Origin: Notolepis coatsorum
Lineage: Eukaryota > Chordata > Actinopteri > Aulopiformes > Paralepididae
Direction of reading: 5' to 3'
NCBI GenBank assembly: GCA_963971535.1
Contig: OZ020592.1
Span: forward strand, 59,345,060 to 59,409,059
Length of the DNA: 64,000 nt
Shown here: piece after piece, positions 47,846 to 59,427 of the stretch
Numbering within the stretch: position 1 is the first letter of the stretch
Layout: every line of letters begins with the position of its first letter
Translations under genes and position numbers: made by a program
The notes under the pieces: model-generated
The model's database searches: none
The model's input: the letters and a program-made list of their open reading frames with translations, nothing else
What the model was told of the DNA's origin: nothing

Positions 47846-49030
47846 CAAGGCCACTGGCCATGACAACATCCCCTCCAAATTCCTCAGAGACTCAGCAGCC
47901 GCTATCACCCCAGTCATCACACACATAATAAACCTCTCCATAAAACAGGGACACGTCCCCAAGGACTTCAAAATTGCGAGAGTGACCCCTCTGCACAAAA
48001 AAGGCAGTAAATTAGACCCAGGCAACTACCGCCCTGTTTCTATCCTTACCTCCATCTCGAAAGTCATGGAAAAAATTGTATACGAACAGGTCGAAAAATC
48101 TGCATATGGCTCGCTGATAACAAACTATCATTACACATGGGCAAAACAGAGTCCATTCTCTTCGGTTCAAATAACAAACTCAGCAAGACCGACGGCTTCT
48201 CAGTTACAGTGGGTGACAATATTGTCACAAGGAAAGAAGATATTACCTACCTGGGTTCCATCCTAGAGGCAAATCTTTCCTGTGACAAAATGGCATCCAA
48301 TGTAATAAAAAAAAGTCAACCAACGAACTCGATTCTTGTACCGGATCTCCTCACTGGTAAACAAGAATACCCTGAAGACTCTGGCAGGAGCACTCATTCA
48401 AGGGTACTACGACTATGCTTGCACCTCATGGTACCAAAGCACCTCAAAGGCGCTAAAAACAAAATTACAAACATCTCAAAACAAACTGGTCAGACTACTG
48501 CTTGACCTTACTCCTAGAACCCACCTCACCCCTGCCCACTTTGACAACCTAGTAGGATGGCTTAGAGTAGACGACAGAGTACAGCAACTTGCAATGGGCC
48601 TGGTCTACAAGATACACTACACGACCAAGGTACCCATGTACATGTCAAAATACTTCCCAAAGGTCAGTGAATACCACGATCACAACACCAGAGGGAGCTC
48701 CACAAATCATGTTAAACCCAGATTCGGCTCAAACAAGGGACTAAACACGTTTCGCAATTATGCCACATCAATGTGGAACGCCCTACCCAAAGCTGTAAAG
48801 GAATGTGAATCACTACCCACTTTCAGAAACACTCTCAAAAAACACCTACGGGAGACTGCAATTCGAAACTGGCCCCTGTAAATGTCCTAACACAACCCCC
48901 TCCAATGTACAGTAAATTACCAAGTATGGTCTTGTCAATATTCCAATGTACAGTTTTGTTGTACAGTGAGCTGTACTGTACTGTACCCATTCTGCAATCT
49001 GTTAATAAAGTTTTCAATCAATTCAATCAA
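47846..49030 (+). pseudogene. CR1/L2-like LINE (family R), copy 2, internally deleted
   Basis: The N-terminal piece runs GHDNIPSKFLRD ... GNYRPVSILTSISKVMEK to VYEQVEK near 48097, then jumps to the LADNK-type segment, so the polymerase palm with FADD is missing. The C-terminal part reads KTLAGALIQGYYDYACTSWY, RTHLTPAHFDNL, GSSTNHVKPRFGSNKGLNTF and ETAIRNWPL with a stop at 48879. There is a frameshift near 48310. The 3' UTR ends in AATAAAGTTTTCAATCAATT. Confidence 0.85.
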
Positions 49031-51369
49031 TCAGATTGCATTTGAGGGGTCCAAATGGCACAGTGAATGATACTAGTAAACTTGATATAGGATTATTTCT
49101 GTAATCTGAATGAATTGAATGGAACTGTGTCCAAAAACTAGACCGCTAAGAATGGAAATATGGAGACAGATGTGCCTTGTTTCCTGCATGTTCTTGGTCT
49201 GAGCTGGTGGTGGCAGGCGGTGTCGGGCACCGCATGTGAAATTAGCGGCCACCAGACAAATCCTGGTACATTTTGTGGCTGGTAGGATAAGATTGTGTCT
49301 ACTCTACCAGACACTTTGGCAGGTAAACTACCAGACTCTTTTCTATTATATTATCCAATTTTGCAGGTAGAATAATTAGTGTATTGAATTTCTGCAAGAA
49401 AAAAAAGTGTTTGCCTTTGTTTGGTTACTGGTAGAAAGGATTGTGATTGTGACAGTTTGTTTGGGAATTTATTCAATTTAGTTTGTGGTGACGTGAGCCT
49501 GTCTGATATTGTGGTGGGCCACCATGACAAAAGTATGCAACAATGGAATGCTTTTTCAAGCAAAGCCTTTTTAAATTTCCATCCCCCACCCTTTTGAAAA
49601 TCAGATGATGTTTTCTCACTCAATGAGCTCTCTGCATTTGGGTTAAACTATACCTTCTACACTACCTAATATAAAGTAGGCTATAATAATAATACCCATG
49701 TTTTCTAAAGGACTACACATTTTGTGTGTGTGTGTGTTTCATTAGAGTTTAAGTTTGAATTTGACACCCAAGAATAAAGAATGCACCAAGGCTGAATTCA
49801 CACTGAAGTGAGTTTGAAAGGGAGACGTTTTCCCCCTTTGTTAGGCTTCCTGTGTGTCGGAGCCTGAGGTCTGGCTTTTATGGGGGATAGTTGAGGTGGT
49901 GTGACTTGAGACGGACAGGCCACAGCCTAGTCACTGATCACACAAAGAAACAAGGACTGAATGCTTCAAAGCTTCAATCACTGCCATGATGGTAATCTGT
50001 CCCCAAATCACTGCTGTGTTTCCTTCTTGTTTTGCCCAAGAAATGTCTTACAGAAATTATAATCCAACATTCATTTAGAAAATTAGGAAATGTAGTCATG
50101 GGAACTTTCAGAAAACCCATCTACCCCATAGTGAAGCTTTGGTTATTCTCTGATAATCACTACTGAAGCTTTGATTGTTGGATGATAAATAATCACTACT
50201 GAAGCATAGATTATTCGCTGATAATTACTACTTTGAAGCTTCGAAGCTCAAGAAATGGTAATCGGAACCAGCCCTAAAACACACACACAGGGGCGTCACT
50301 GGATTGTAGACAAGAGAAAAGGGCACAGCTGCTTAGAACCTCACCTAATGACTACTTACCATCACCATGGAAATGGTTCTCTTCCCAGCCAGCCAGCCAG
50401 CCTGTCTCCTTCAAACAGAGTGTAGAGAGGGAGACTAGAAGCCTGAACACAAGTCGGTTTGGATTGTTATTGGTGTGATATAGGACACTGAAGGGTTGTA
50501 ATGGAAACTTATGCTCCGACATATGTCTGTGTGTGTGTGATTCTAGCCTCCCTGTGATTCTAGTTTGGAATGTGTGTGTGTGTACGGGCATGTCTGGTGT
50601 TTTTTCCACAGCAGTTGGCTGTTCTGTCTTCTCCCACAGCAGTGGACACCATCACAGATGACCCTTTACTCTCAATTGGCCTCATTCACAAAATGTGCTT
50701 ATGCACAAATTTGTTCTTACACATTACACTACACTACAGTTTTTTAGCCCTCGATTTAGTCTTACTGCTGGCTTTGCTTCCTTTTTTCTTTTAATAAGCA
50801 GTGTTGTAACAACAGCACTTCATTATCTGAGGAAATATCTGATATTGGTATCGGCCTAAAAAAAAACATATCGATGCATGTATCCCTACTTCCTATAGGT
50901 CAGGAGCCAAAATGGGAGCGTGAGACTACGGTAGCAAACATCTCATGGGTCCCACATAATGACGGGAACCATTTGTGTATGAGTCTGGCTCTCAGCCATA
51001 AAGAAAATATTTCTCATTCACGTCCCACTCCCAGGTAGGGTTGCCACGGTGATGTGAAACTGCCCATGACTAATAAACGCATGACAACACCGGTATTACT
51101 GGTGGTGACCCTCTTACATTTGACTAAATTACACTCAATATCTGTAGAGCGCAGCTTACTTTAATCTTTAACGTTATGTGGCTACATTGATCCACTGTGT
51201 CTGTCCGTCTACGTCTGTTTTAAATTCATTTTCAATGACTAGTATCCATTTGTTGGACAGACAGAGTTGACGTTATGTTCTAATTAAAAATAAAACCAAC
51301 GGACAGTAATACCTTCTGTCAATTTTCTATCTGTTCTGTTCTATCCGCCAGGCTGATCAATGCCTCAGG
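49031..51369. other. Unassigned intron 1 sequence
   Basis: No exon is recognised. A stretch near 50825-50885 with ATTGGTATCGGCC and CGATGCATGTATCCCTAC resembles a hAT end. CACA and GTGT runs are scattered. Confidence 0.4.
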
Positions 51370-51420
51370 CCCCTCCCCCCCCCCCCCCTCGGTACCCCCC
51401 CCCCCCCCCCCCCCCCCTCT
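51370..51420. repeat. C-rich runs
   Basis: Two runs of consecutive C bases (51377-51389 and 51396-51417). Confidence 0.8.
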
Positions 51421-51474
51421 GCCCCCAAGTGACACTGGCTAAATGACATTGACTGCACTGCACTAGTCCGTACT

Positions 51475-51690
51475 GGATCTCTGCACACTTCACTTTATAT
51501 ATATATATATATGTATTTTATTTATTGATTAATCCCCCACTGCACTGTTTCGTTTCTTGTCTGTGTTGGTGTTTGTTTACTGTGAAAAAAGAAAAAATGC
51601 ATACACTGTATTGCTGCAACAATTACCAATGTGTTTACACAAATGGCTCAATAAAGGAATCTGAATCTGAATCTGAATCTGAATCAATGT
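51475..51690 (+). mobile_element. LINE-type 3' end with TCTGAA repeats
   Basis: GGCTCAATAAAGGAATCTGA followed by (ATCTGA)n to 51684 looks like a LINE 3' terminus with a short tandem tail. The clade is not clear. Confidence 0.45.
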
Positions 51691-51878
51691 AGCTGCAGCC
51701 TTATTTAGCGCATCTCGCAAACATACTGTTGCTGGTCTGGACTAGTCCTCTGAGCTCCTCTCCAGTCAATCTGCTGCAGGGTTAAATCCTAAATATTTCC
51801 AAATCCTCTGCCATCGTGCAACCTGTCGTCTCTAGAGCCTCCTTTATCTCCTTCACGCAAAGTTAAATCTACTCTCAG

Positions 51879-52045
51879 TAGGGGTGTAACAAAGCATCGC
51901 AATGCATCGATCCTAAGGTCGAATCGCATCGCATTGAATCTAATCGAATCGTGGTCAAATGAAGAATTGCAATGCATTGAATCGTTGCCTGAAGAATCGT
52001 AATCGAATCGTTGTGGGGTCAAATATTTACACCCCTATTATTATA
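51879..52045. mobile_element. hAT-like MITE, AATCG-rich
   Basis: TAGGGGTGTAACAAAGCATC at the left and ATATTTACACCCCTA at the right are inverted ends. Inside, GAATCGNATCG motifs recur. No matching 8-bp duplication was found. A second partial right end, TTTACACCCCTAAGG, occurs at 52181-52195. Confidence 0.5.
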
Positions 52046-52308
52046 GTCCATTCATGCTGAGTGAATCAGTTCCCCCAGCCACATTTGTGTATGAATTCTT
52101 TTGGGGAGAATTAACTGATCAACTGGTCAAATGAAGAGATTTCATGATGCAATTAATCTAATCGTTGTGGGGTCAAATATTTACACCCCTAAGGCCTAAC
52201 TAAGTGAAAGTGAAACTTAAGCTACTCTATACTGCGACTCTGCTACACAGAGACCTATAAAATAGATCTGTCTGCAATGCATAGACATGTTCACTTTATA
52301 ATTTTCTA

Positions 52309-52926
52309 TTTTATTTTACCTTTATTTTACCAGGTAGTCACTTGAGATCAAAGATCTCTTTTTCGAGCAAGACCTGGCCAAAATGGCAGCAAAAACAAAA
52401 AACAAACATACAAAAATACATAAAAGGCAAAGTGGGGCAAGGGGATACATTTGAGCTGCAGCAAATCAGATTGAATGGGATTGGGGGAGATAATGTTGTC
52501 TGACTAAGTATTGATAAGTATTACAATATACAAATGAGAATTTCTTTTTTCTTTTTATTTTTTTAAATGAACGTGGGCACCAATAAAATGAACTAAATGG
52601 GTTTTTATAAAAAAGAACAATACACAGTGGGGGCTGTGGCCAAGTAATGTACTCTGTGGAGCCAGAACACTGAGTAACACAGACTGCCGAAGCTTTAAGA
52701 ATCTCTGCTCTAAGTGCTTTATACTTCTGGTCCTGGATATGTTCACTCTTGCAGATGAAATTTTGCACAAGCAATGAAATAACACGAAAGGCAGTGATCA
52801 TAAAACGTCTGCAGACTTGTAACATGTCATCTAGCCTCCTCCTCAACATTGCCATGGGGTTGGGTCCACAGATCCTGAATAGGTTGGGACATTTTTCACA
52901 ATGGTGTCATGTTGTAGCTTCAACCG
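52309..52926 (-). mobile_element. Reversed LINE-like 3' end, then unassigned
   Basis: TTTATTTTACCAGGTAGTCA followed by GATCTCTTTTTCGAGCAAGA and GACCTGGCCAAAATGGCAGC is a very common teleost repeat terminus in reverse orientation. The extent beyond 52470 is uncertain. Confidence 0.45.
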
Positions 52927-53047
52927 TCGGTTGTGTGACGGTAAAGGGTTAACCGGCTGTTGTGTGGCAGTGAAAGGGTTAACCTTATGTGAATTGTCGC
53001 AGTGAAATGGTTAACCGTTTTGGTAGTGCGGCAGTGAAAGGGTTAAG
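52927..53047. repeat. Cluster of TTAA-element ends just upstream of exon 2
   Basis: GGCAGTGAAAGGGTTAA or close variants occur four times (ending near 52951, 52982, 53015 and 53045). They match the ends of the 83-bp MITE at 45151-45233. It looks like a tandem or nested pile-up of such MITEs. Confidence 0.7.
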
Positions 53048-53083
53048 CTTACTGACCTGTGTGTGTGTGTGTGTGTGTTGCAG

Positions 53084-53178
53084 GCGGTGGTAAGCTGGGG
53101 GTGGTGTTGGTGACCCTGGGTGGTCCAGCCTCTGGGATGAGAGTGAGGAGGACGCAGCAGAGAGAGTGAGACAGAAGG
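53084..53178 (+). other. mfsd13a: 5' UTR part of mfsd13a exon 2
   Basis: The acceptor is TTGCAG at 53078-53083, preceded by a (TG)n run instead of a normal pyrimidine tract. The 95 bases to the start codon have no upstream in-frame ATG that I can see. An alternative is that transcription starts in this exon. Confidence 0.6.
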
Positions 53179-53346
53179 ATGGCCAGGAGGGTCTGGAGCT
53201 GCCAAGGTGTCCTCCTCTCCACCGCGCTGCTCTACGGCTCCCTGGCTCTGTTCATCTCCATCCTTCACAATGTCTTCCTGCTCTACTACGTGGAGACGTT
53301 CGTGTCCATCTACAAGATCGACAAGGTCTCCTTCTGGGTGGGGGAG
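53179..53346 (+). CDS. mfsd13a: MFSD13A (TMEM180), first coding exon
   Basis: This is a putative transporter of the major facilitator superfamily, of unknown substrate, expected in membranes. The exon gives 56 residues starting [13 protein letters not shown]. Residues about 12-32 form the first membrane segment ([20 protein letters not shown]), and [15 protein letters not shown] follows. I recognise this as the N-terminus of vertebrate TMEM180. The exon ends in phase 0 at a GTAAGT donor (53347). The ATG is the first in the exon in this frame. A (GT)n run starts soon after the donor. Confidence 0.9.
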
Positions 53347-53381
53347 GTAAGTCGTGTGTGTGTGCGTGTGTGCGTGTGCGT

Positions 53382-53417
<36 letters not shown>

Positions 53418-54397
53418 TAGTTAACTAACTCTGGGAATAACATAGACATTTGAAAGTGTCGCGCTTCATCTCTCACGGGTTAAAAAAGATGTTGTGCTCC
53501 ACACATGCTACTGACACTGGTGGATGAAGTTATTTTCCTGACCTGGTTAAAACACTAACTGCGGTTTATTTAAATATTTCTCTTGTAAGATGGTGTCCCT
53601 GTGTTTAAGATGGTGTCCCTGTGTTTAAGATGGTGTCCCCCTGACTGAACCCTGCAATGCATTGTGGCACAGTTTCCTGTCCAATATACTGTACTTGAAT
53701 GGTGAAGTATCACTTGAAAATAGTTCAAAACAGGTGAGTGAGACAGCCAGGTGAGTGAGACAGTGAGTCAGGTGAGTGAGACAGTGAGTCAGGTGAGTGA
53801 GACAGTGAGTCAGGTGAGTGAGACAGTCAGGTGAGTGAGACAGCCAGGTGAGTGAGACAGCTAGGTGAGTGAGACAGTTGGGTGAGTGAGACAGCTGGGT
53901 GAGTGAGACAGCTGGGTGAGTGAGACAGCTAGGTGAGTGAGACAGCCAAGTGAGTGAGACAGCCGGGTGAGTGAGACAGTGAGTGAGACAGTCGGGTGAG
54001 TGAGACAGCCGGGTGAGTGAGACAGCTAGGTGAGTGAGACAGTCGGGTGAGTGAGACAGCCGGGTGAGTGAGACAGCTAGGTGAGTGAGACAGCCGGGTG
54101 AGTGAGACAGTGATTGAGACAGCTAGGTGAGTGAGACAGTCGGGTGAGTGAGACAGTCGGGTGAGTGAGACAGCCGGGTGAGTGAGACAGTCAGGTGAGT
54201 GAGACAGTCAGGTGAGTGAGACAGCCAGGTGAATGTGTAACTCAACCAGGACTCCTATTCTTCAGCGCTCCTTCCCTGAGAACCCTGGAGAAGGGCGGCC
54301 TGTGAGCTCGTTTAGCTGCTGAACTGGGTGACAGTTTTCCTGTCTTGTTTACACAAAGCCTTACTGTCGGGTCTCTTCCTCCTTTGTCTTCTGTCAG
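53347..54397 (+). other. mfsd13a: mfsd13a intron 2
   Basis: 1,051 bases, with GTAAGT donor and CTTCTGTCAG acceptor. It contains a GT/GC repeat at 53357-53417, a TGTTTAAGATGGTGTCCC triplication near 53588-53640 and the minisatellite at 53731-54236. Confidence 0.85.
53731..54236 (+). repeat. 17-bp minisatellite made of consensus 5' splice sites
   Basis: The unit CAGGTGAGTGAGACAGT recurs about 27 times with small changes in the last bases. On the sense strand of mfsd13a each unit presents CAG/GTGAGT, a near-ideal donor. The array ends about 160 bases before the exon 3 acceptor. Confidence 0.9.
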
Positions 54398-54477
54398 GCT
54401 GTGTTCCTGATATGGAACAGCCTGAATGACCCTCTCTTTGGCTGGCTGAGTGACCGAGCCTTCCTCAGCTCCCCACA
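54398..54477 (+). CDS. mfsd13a: MFSD13A (TMEM180), second coding exon
   Basis: 80 bases read [19 protein letters not shown] and then [18 protein letters not shown] is the loop after the second membrane segment and resembles the DP-x-x-G-x-x-D motif of the glycoside-pentoside-hexuronide transporter branch of the MFS. The acceptor is CTTCTGTCAG and the donor GTAAGT. The exon ends with two bases of a codon (phase 2) that the next exon completes as Gln. A TTTC microsatellite begins seven bases after the donor. Confidence 0.9.
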
Positions 54478-54483
54478 GTAAGT

Positions 54484-54635
<152 letters not shown>

Positions 54636-54984
54636 GCCACTATTACATGCCGATTCTTGTAATTGTGTTTCTTCTTAAAGTTTTTCTCAAATGTAAATTA
54701 AACTGCAGCAAATTGGAACAATAAAAAGGATTATTGAACCAGTCAGCATCCCAGCCTCTTTATGTGGACCTTTTGTTATTGCTCTCATCAGCACAGAGGA
54801 TGCTATGCACTGCTTTGCTCAGGGATTTTATAAGTCAATAGCCACATGTCAATGGTAACACTGTTGAGTACCAAGGGCTTCACACACAGTGACTAAGAGG
54901 TCCATGCACTGTCTCAAGACAATGCCTCCTTTGATAAAAGACGTCTTTAATCCAATTGCTGTCGAATGTTTTCTTCAGCCCAAA
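54636..54984. other. Unassigned intron 3 sequence
   Basis: Nothing is recognised. Confidence 0.4.
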
Positions 54985-56570
54985 TAGTAAGCAATGTTTG
55001 TCTATTTCTTAGAAGAATTTCAGTCGGGATTCAGAAAATATCATAGCACTGAAACTGCCCTCACCAAAATAATCAGTGACCTCAGGCTTAACTCTGACGA
55101 GAATAAGATCTCCATCCTTATCCTGCTAGATCTCAGTGCAGCATTTGATACAATCGATCACTATATTCTAATCGAACCTTGTCGGTTTCTCAGAACATGT
55201 GCTAAGCTGGTTTAAAACATACATCAGAGGGAGGAAATTCTATGTTAAACTAGGAGGCCACATGTCTGAGATATATGACTGACAACAACTATGGAGTTGC
55301 ACAAGGGAGTTGCTTAGGTCCTTTACTCTTCTCCCTTTACATGTTACCGCTGGGTGATATCATCAGAGAACATAATGTAGGTTTCCATAGCTATGCGGAT
55401 GATACACAACTGTACATATCTGCTGAACCAAATGATACAGCGATTAACTCCATTACAGACTGCTTACTGGCAATAAATAAATGGACGAGTAAGAACTTCC
55501 TGAAACTAAACGAGAACAAAACTTAAATTCTAATTATCTGTCCCAAAACAAAAAAAGAAACGTTAATAAAGAACCTGGGAGGACTAACCCCTTGGATCAA
55601 ATCTGAGGTCACTCGTCTCGGGGTTATCATAGATTCAGAACTGAACTTCAATTCTCATATTAACAAAGTGACAAACATCGTTCTTCCATCTCAAAAATAT
55701 AGCAAAAGTACGACCATTTATTAATTAAAACGATGCTGAGAAGCGAATTCATGCATTCATATCTAGCCGGTTAGACTACTGTAATGCACTTTTCACAGGT
55801 CTCCCTAAGAAAACCACAGAGAGGCTTCAGCTAATCCAAAACTCTGCAGCCCGACTGCTAACTAGAACCAAAAGGAGAGAGCACATTACAGTTCTCTTTT
55901 TTTTTGATCAAATTTTTTATTATTATTCACACGAAACAAGACAACACATTAACCACAATCACAATACATAGAACTTCACAAGAAAATAACAAAAACAATA
56001 ATAATAATACAGACTAACAATTATACAGACAAGAGAAAAGAAAACAGAGTTCAACCTTCTAAATTTTAATTCCAAGGGGTACTATCTAATAAATGGTCTT
56101 TCCCAGTGTTCAGCCCCGATTCCCGGTCGTGTGACCCTATATTAATAAAACGTACATCTCCAATCCACCACAAGGACCATTTTTTGAGAACACGACCCGA
56201 AAACAGAGCAATGAACCTTCATGAAAAAACAAAAACCTGTAGAGGTGTTCCATAGACTCACAGAGACCGTGTAAAAGTGGCCAAACAGTGAAGAAATAGT
56301 TAAATAGCTGCCCCCCCATAATATCCCCAGCTAAACTCAAGATGACAAGACAAAAGACAAGACAGACAAAAACATTTCCTCCTCCCCCTCCCAAGAGACC
56401 GCCGGACTCACCCGAACACGCACCCCAACCCCGCTCAGCCGCACACTGCGGTCTTTACCTTCTCAGCTGCTGCAAACCACAGGTCAATTCCAGCCTGCCC
56501 CACCCCAATCACCCGGGCTGTGGATAGCACATTACAGTTCTCATCAACTGAAGCCTGACATGTAAAGCAC
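54985..56570 (+). pseudogene. L2-like LINE reverse transcriptase fragment, broken
   Basis: In mfsd13a intron 3. Frames read EEFQSGFRKYHSTETALTKI, ILILLDLSAAFDTIDHYIL, then after a shift [33 protein letters not shown] (catalytic YADD) and [14 protein letters not shown], followed by a stop and weaker [19 protein letters not shown] sequence to 55896. The motif order fits the L2 clade. An L1 tail (55897-56525) interrupts it, after which a few bases resume. Several stops and frameshifts show it is dead. Confidence 0.85.
55897..56525 (-). mobile_element. L1 3' end inserted in the L2 fragment, 17-bp duplication
   Basis: It begins with poly(T) and TTTATTATTATTCACACG on the + strand, as expected for an L1 3' end in reverse. 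The perfect 17-bp duplication AGCACATTACAGTTCTC lies at 55880-55896 and 56526-56542. It is 629 bp, truncated to 3' UTR sequence. Confidence 0.85.
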
Positions 56571-56800
56571 CTTAATAATAGTCCAGATTAAACTCAACTG
56601 AAGCCTGACATGTAAGCACTTTAATAGTCCAGATTAAACTCAATTGAAGCCTGACATGTAAGCACTTTAATAGTCCAGATTAAACTCAATTGAAGCCTGA
56701 CATGTAAGCCCCTTAATAATAGTCCAGATTAAACTCAACTGAAGCCTGACATGTAAGCACTTTAATAGTCTAAATAATAGTCTAAATTAAAGCTAAGTGA
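56555..56800. repeat. Tandem repeat, about 46-62 bp, four or five copies
   Basis: CTGAAGCCTGACATGTAAGC followed by CTTTAATAGTCCAGATTAAA recurs from 56555 to about 56760 with length variants. Confidence 0.85.
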
Positions 56801-56974
56801 AAGCCTGGAAGCACTTCCTGGTCTCATTATGTCTGCCTTGAGCGTGACTGCAGACAAGAGGCTATTGTTCTTAGTAAGGCTAGACCGCTTTTTGTTTGCG
56901 ATGCCAATTTTGATATCTGGGAGCTTATATTTATGACGACCAATATTTCTGCTGCTACGCTTTAATTTGTAAGA

Positions 56975-57325
56975 CTGATTGAAGACTGTATAGCTGGCTT
57001 TATTTAAGACTGAAGACTGTATCGCTGGATTTATTGAAGACTGATTGAAGACTGTATTGCTGGCTTTATTGAAGACTGATTGAATACTGTATCGCTGGCT
57101 TTATTGAAGACTGTATCGCTGGCTTTATTGAAGACTGATTGAAGACTGTATTGCTAGCTTTATTGAAGACTGATTGAAGACGGTATCGCTGGATTTATTG
57201 TATCGCTGGCTTTATTTAAGACTGATTGAAGACTATTTCTGGCTTTATTGAAGACTGATTGAAGACGGTATCGCTGGCTTTATTTAAGACTGATTGAAGA
57301 CTGCATCGCTGGCTTTATTGACTTC
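56975..57325. repeat. Tandem repeat, about 35 bp, around ten copies
   Basis: GAAGACTGTATCGCTGGCTT and TTATTGAAGACTGATTGAAG alternate with deletions and small changes. In mfsd13a intron 3, about 200 bases before exon 4. Confidence 0.85.
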
Positions 57326-57526
57326 CAGCAGCATTGCTAACAAATGCCAACCATTTCTACTTCCAATCATTTAAAAACCAACACACTGATGCCAGCGGAT
57401 AGATTGAACCGACTCCCACTTTGTGACAAATCAGATAGTGTTTTTACTTTTAGAAAAAGTTAACTGTTCCGTATAATTCCTTTTGGATTTGTTCTTAAAA
57501 AAATATATATATTTTTCTGTCACCAG

Positions 57527-57976
57527 GGTGGGTTCCCAGATCACATCCCCAGAGGTGGTGCTGAAGCGCCTGCAGGCCCTCTCCAGGAACGGCCCCCTCT
57601 TTGCCCTGTCCTTCCTGGCCTTCTGGGTGGCGTGGGCCAAGCCGGGCCTGCAGTTCCTGCTGTGCCTGTGTCTGTATGACGGCTTCCTCACGGTGGTGGA
57701 CCTCAACCACAACGCCCTGCTGGCCGACCTGGCCGTGTCCGCCGGCGACCGCACGCGCCTCAACTTCCACTGCTCCGCGTTCAGCGCCCTGGGCTCGCTG
57801 TCCGTGTTCCTGTCCTACACCGTTTGGGACAAGGAGGACTTGTACTCCTTCCGGCTGTTCTGCGTGGCGTTGGCGGCTGTCTCCATGCTGGGCTTCATCC
57901 TGGTGTCCCGCTTGCTGCGCCACAGGTTCCAGAACGAGGCCCGGCTGAAGCAAGACGAGGCTCTTGTCCTCAGAGA
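57527..57976 (+). CDS. mfsd13a: MFSD13A (TMEM180), third coding exon
   Basis: 450 bases encode about 150 residues with several membrane segments: [20 protein letters not shown] then [48 protein letters not shown] and [19 protein letters not shown]. The order and wording match vertebrate TMEM180. It opens with one base that completes the Gln codon from exon 3 and ends in phase 2 at a GTATGT donor. The exon is GC-rich against AT-rich introns, as is typical of a selected coding exon. No stop or shift is seen. Confidence 0.92.
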
Positions 57977-58590
57977 GTATGTGGGGTGATTAGTTATAGT
58001 AGCACTTTTCAACATTTAACACTTTGACTGCCCAAGGTTAATTCATTATTAGTCCCTTGAATGCCCACATCCACTCCAATGTTAACGTTAATATCGCCTA
58101 ATCTATGTTTAAAATTATGGCTATGTGTCTAATCTGCCCTGGGTCACGATGGATGATCACTATCTTTTCCCGCTGGGAATGTCTGCCCGGCTTGGCTTGT
58201 CAAAGTGATTCTTCCTATGATTTTGTTTTAAATGAACGTGATTTCTATATTCTGGAGTCACTGGACTTGACGTTCATGGGACTCCATTGTTTAGCAGTTC
58301 CATCTACCATCCTCTGTACTGATGGTTACTACCATGGGTTTTTATTGGTTCATGTGGTAATGAAATGTGACCTAACTTATTTTGCACATAATCTCATACA
58401 CATCCAAAGTGTGTGAGATCCAACCATAGTACAAGTGCCCCTTTAATGCATGCAGTTATCCATCTCATCTGCCTGGCAGGGAGGCGGCAGAAAGATCCTG
58501 CTCAGGTTACAGACTGGACACCAAGCTGTGTGTTTGTGTTTAGAGGCTCAGAATTAGATAATTGGTAGCTTCAATTTCAGATAACGTTGT
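57977..58590 (+). other. mfsd13a: mfsd13a intron 4, first part
   Basis: No repeat is recognised before the hAT MITE at 58599. A 103-codon open frame near 58105-58416 has no recognisable family. Confidence 0.6.
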
Positions 58591-58598
58591 ATATGCAA

Positions 58599-59073
58599 TA
58601 GGGCTGAGCCCGAACGTTCGAACCTTTGTTTGTTACGTTGCCATTCGAATTCTAAATCAACATTCGAATTTTTTATTTTTAATAAAATCTTTTTTTATTT
58701 TCAATTTTTCAATTTTTTTTTTAATTCTGTTTGCAGATAAAGATTAGGCTACACTAATATTATAGTATTCAAATAAACTGATGAGTTATATTCATTAAAG
58801 AAAGTTGATTTAGTTGGGCTGGGGCTTCTCCCTGGGCTGGGTCTGGCGCTGGAAAGTTGATTTAATAAAAGAAAAAAATACACATTTAATCAGATTAATC
58901 ACTTTATTCAAATTGAGGATTTAGTTTGAGGATATTAAAAAAGAAATTCAGTTACATTTCTTTTTTGAATTTAGAATTTTTGAATTTTTTAATTAAAAAC
59001 GAAGGTTCGAACGTTCGTTCGAAAAACCCTGACGAAGTTCGAATCCCAAAAACAGGCTTCGGGGACAGCCTTA
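58599..59073. mobile_element. hAT MITE with perfect 8-bp target duplication
   Basis: TAGGGCTGAGCCCGAACGTT at the left and GGGGACAGCCTTA at the right bound it. ATATGCAA is duplicated at 58591-58598 and 59074-59081. Repeated TTCGAAC and ATTCGAAT motifs lie near the ends. There is no transposase. It is in mfsd13a intron 4. Confidence 0.85.
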
Positions 59074-59240
59074 ATATGCAAACATACTATATTTATTTTA
59101 AGAAGTACTGTATATGAAAAATAAGTGTCTTTACATATACATTTGAACAATACATTGCATGTGTATTTTCATTCCATTATATAGCGACCACACTACTTGT
59201 CATCAGACTGACTCTCATCCTGTCCCCTGTTCTCTGGCAG

Positions 59241-59361
59241 GTTGAGTGTTGGCCAGGCTCCGCTGACCCAGCCAGACAAGCCTGTCACCCTGGGACAATA
59301 TCTCAAGCAGCTCTCCAAGCACACTAACTTCATGTGGTTTGTGGCCATGAACCTTCTCCAG
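59241..59361 (+). CDS. mfsd13a: MFSD13A (TMEM180), fourth coding exon
   Basis: 121 bases read [39 protein letters not shown]. TLGxYLxQLxxHxNFxWFV is a conserved TMEM180 segment at the start of the seventh membrane span. The acceptor is TCTCTGGCAG and the donor GTATGT. Joined exons total 819 bases, 273 codons, ending in phase 0, about half of the expected protein. The next exon (an HCHFNSNFF-like sequence in the human protein) was not found in the rest of the window. Confidence 0.9.
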
Positions 59362-59427
59362 GTATGTGGGTCATTGTTTGGTTTTCTGTAAAACACAGTC
59401 CGCCTCTCGCGTCTCTACTTTCCGTAG

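Noticed and set aside
57495..57953. Antisense open frame of 152 codons and a second sense frame over mfsd13a exon 4
   Set aside because: Shadows of a GC-rich exon; only the frame that matches TMEM180 joins in phase to its neighbours.
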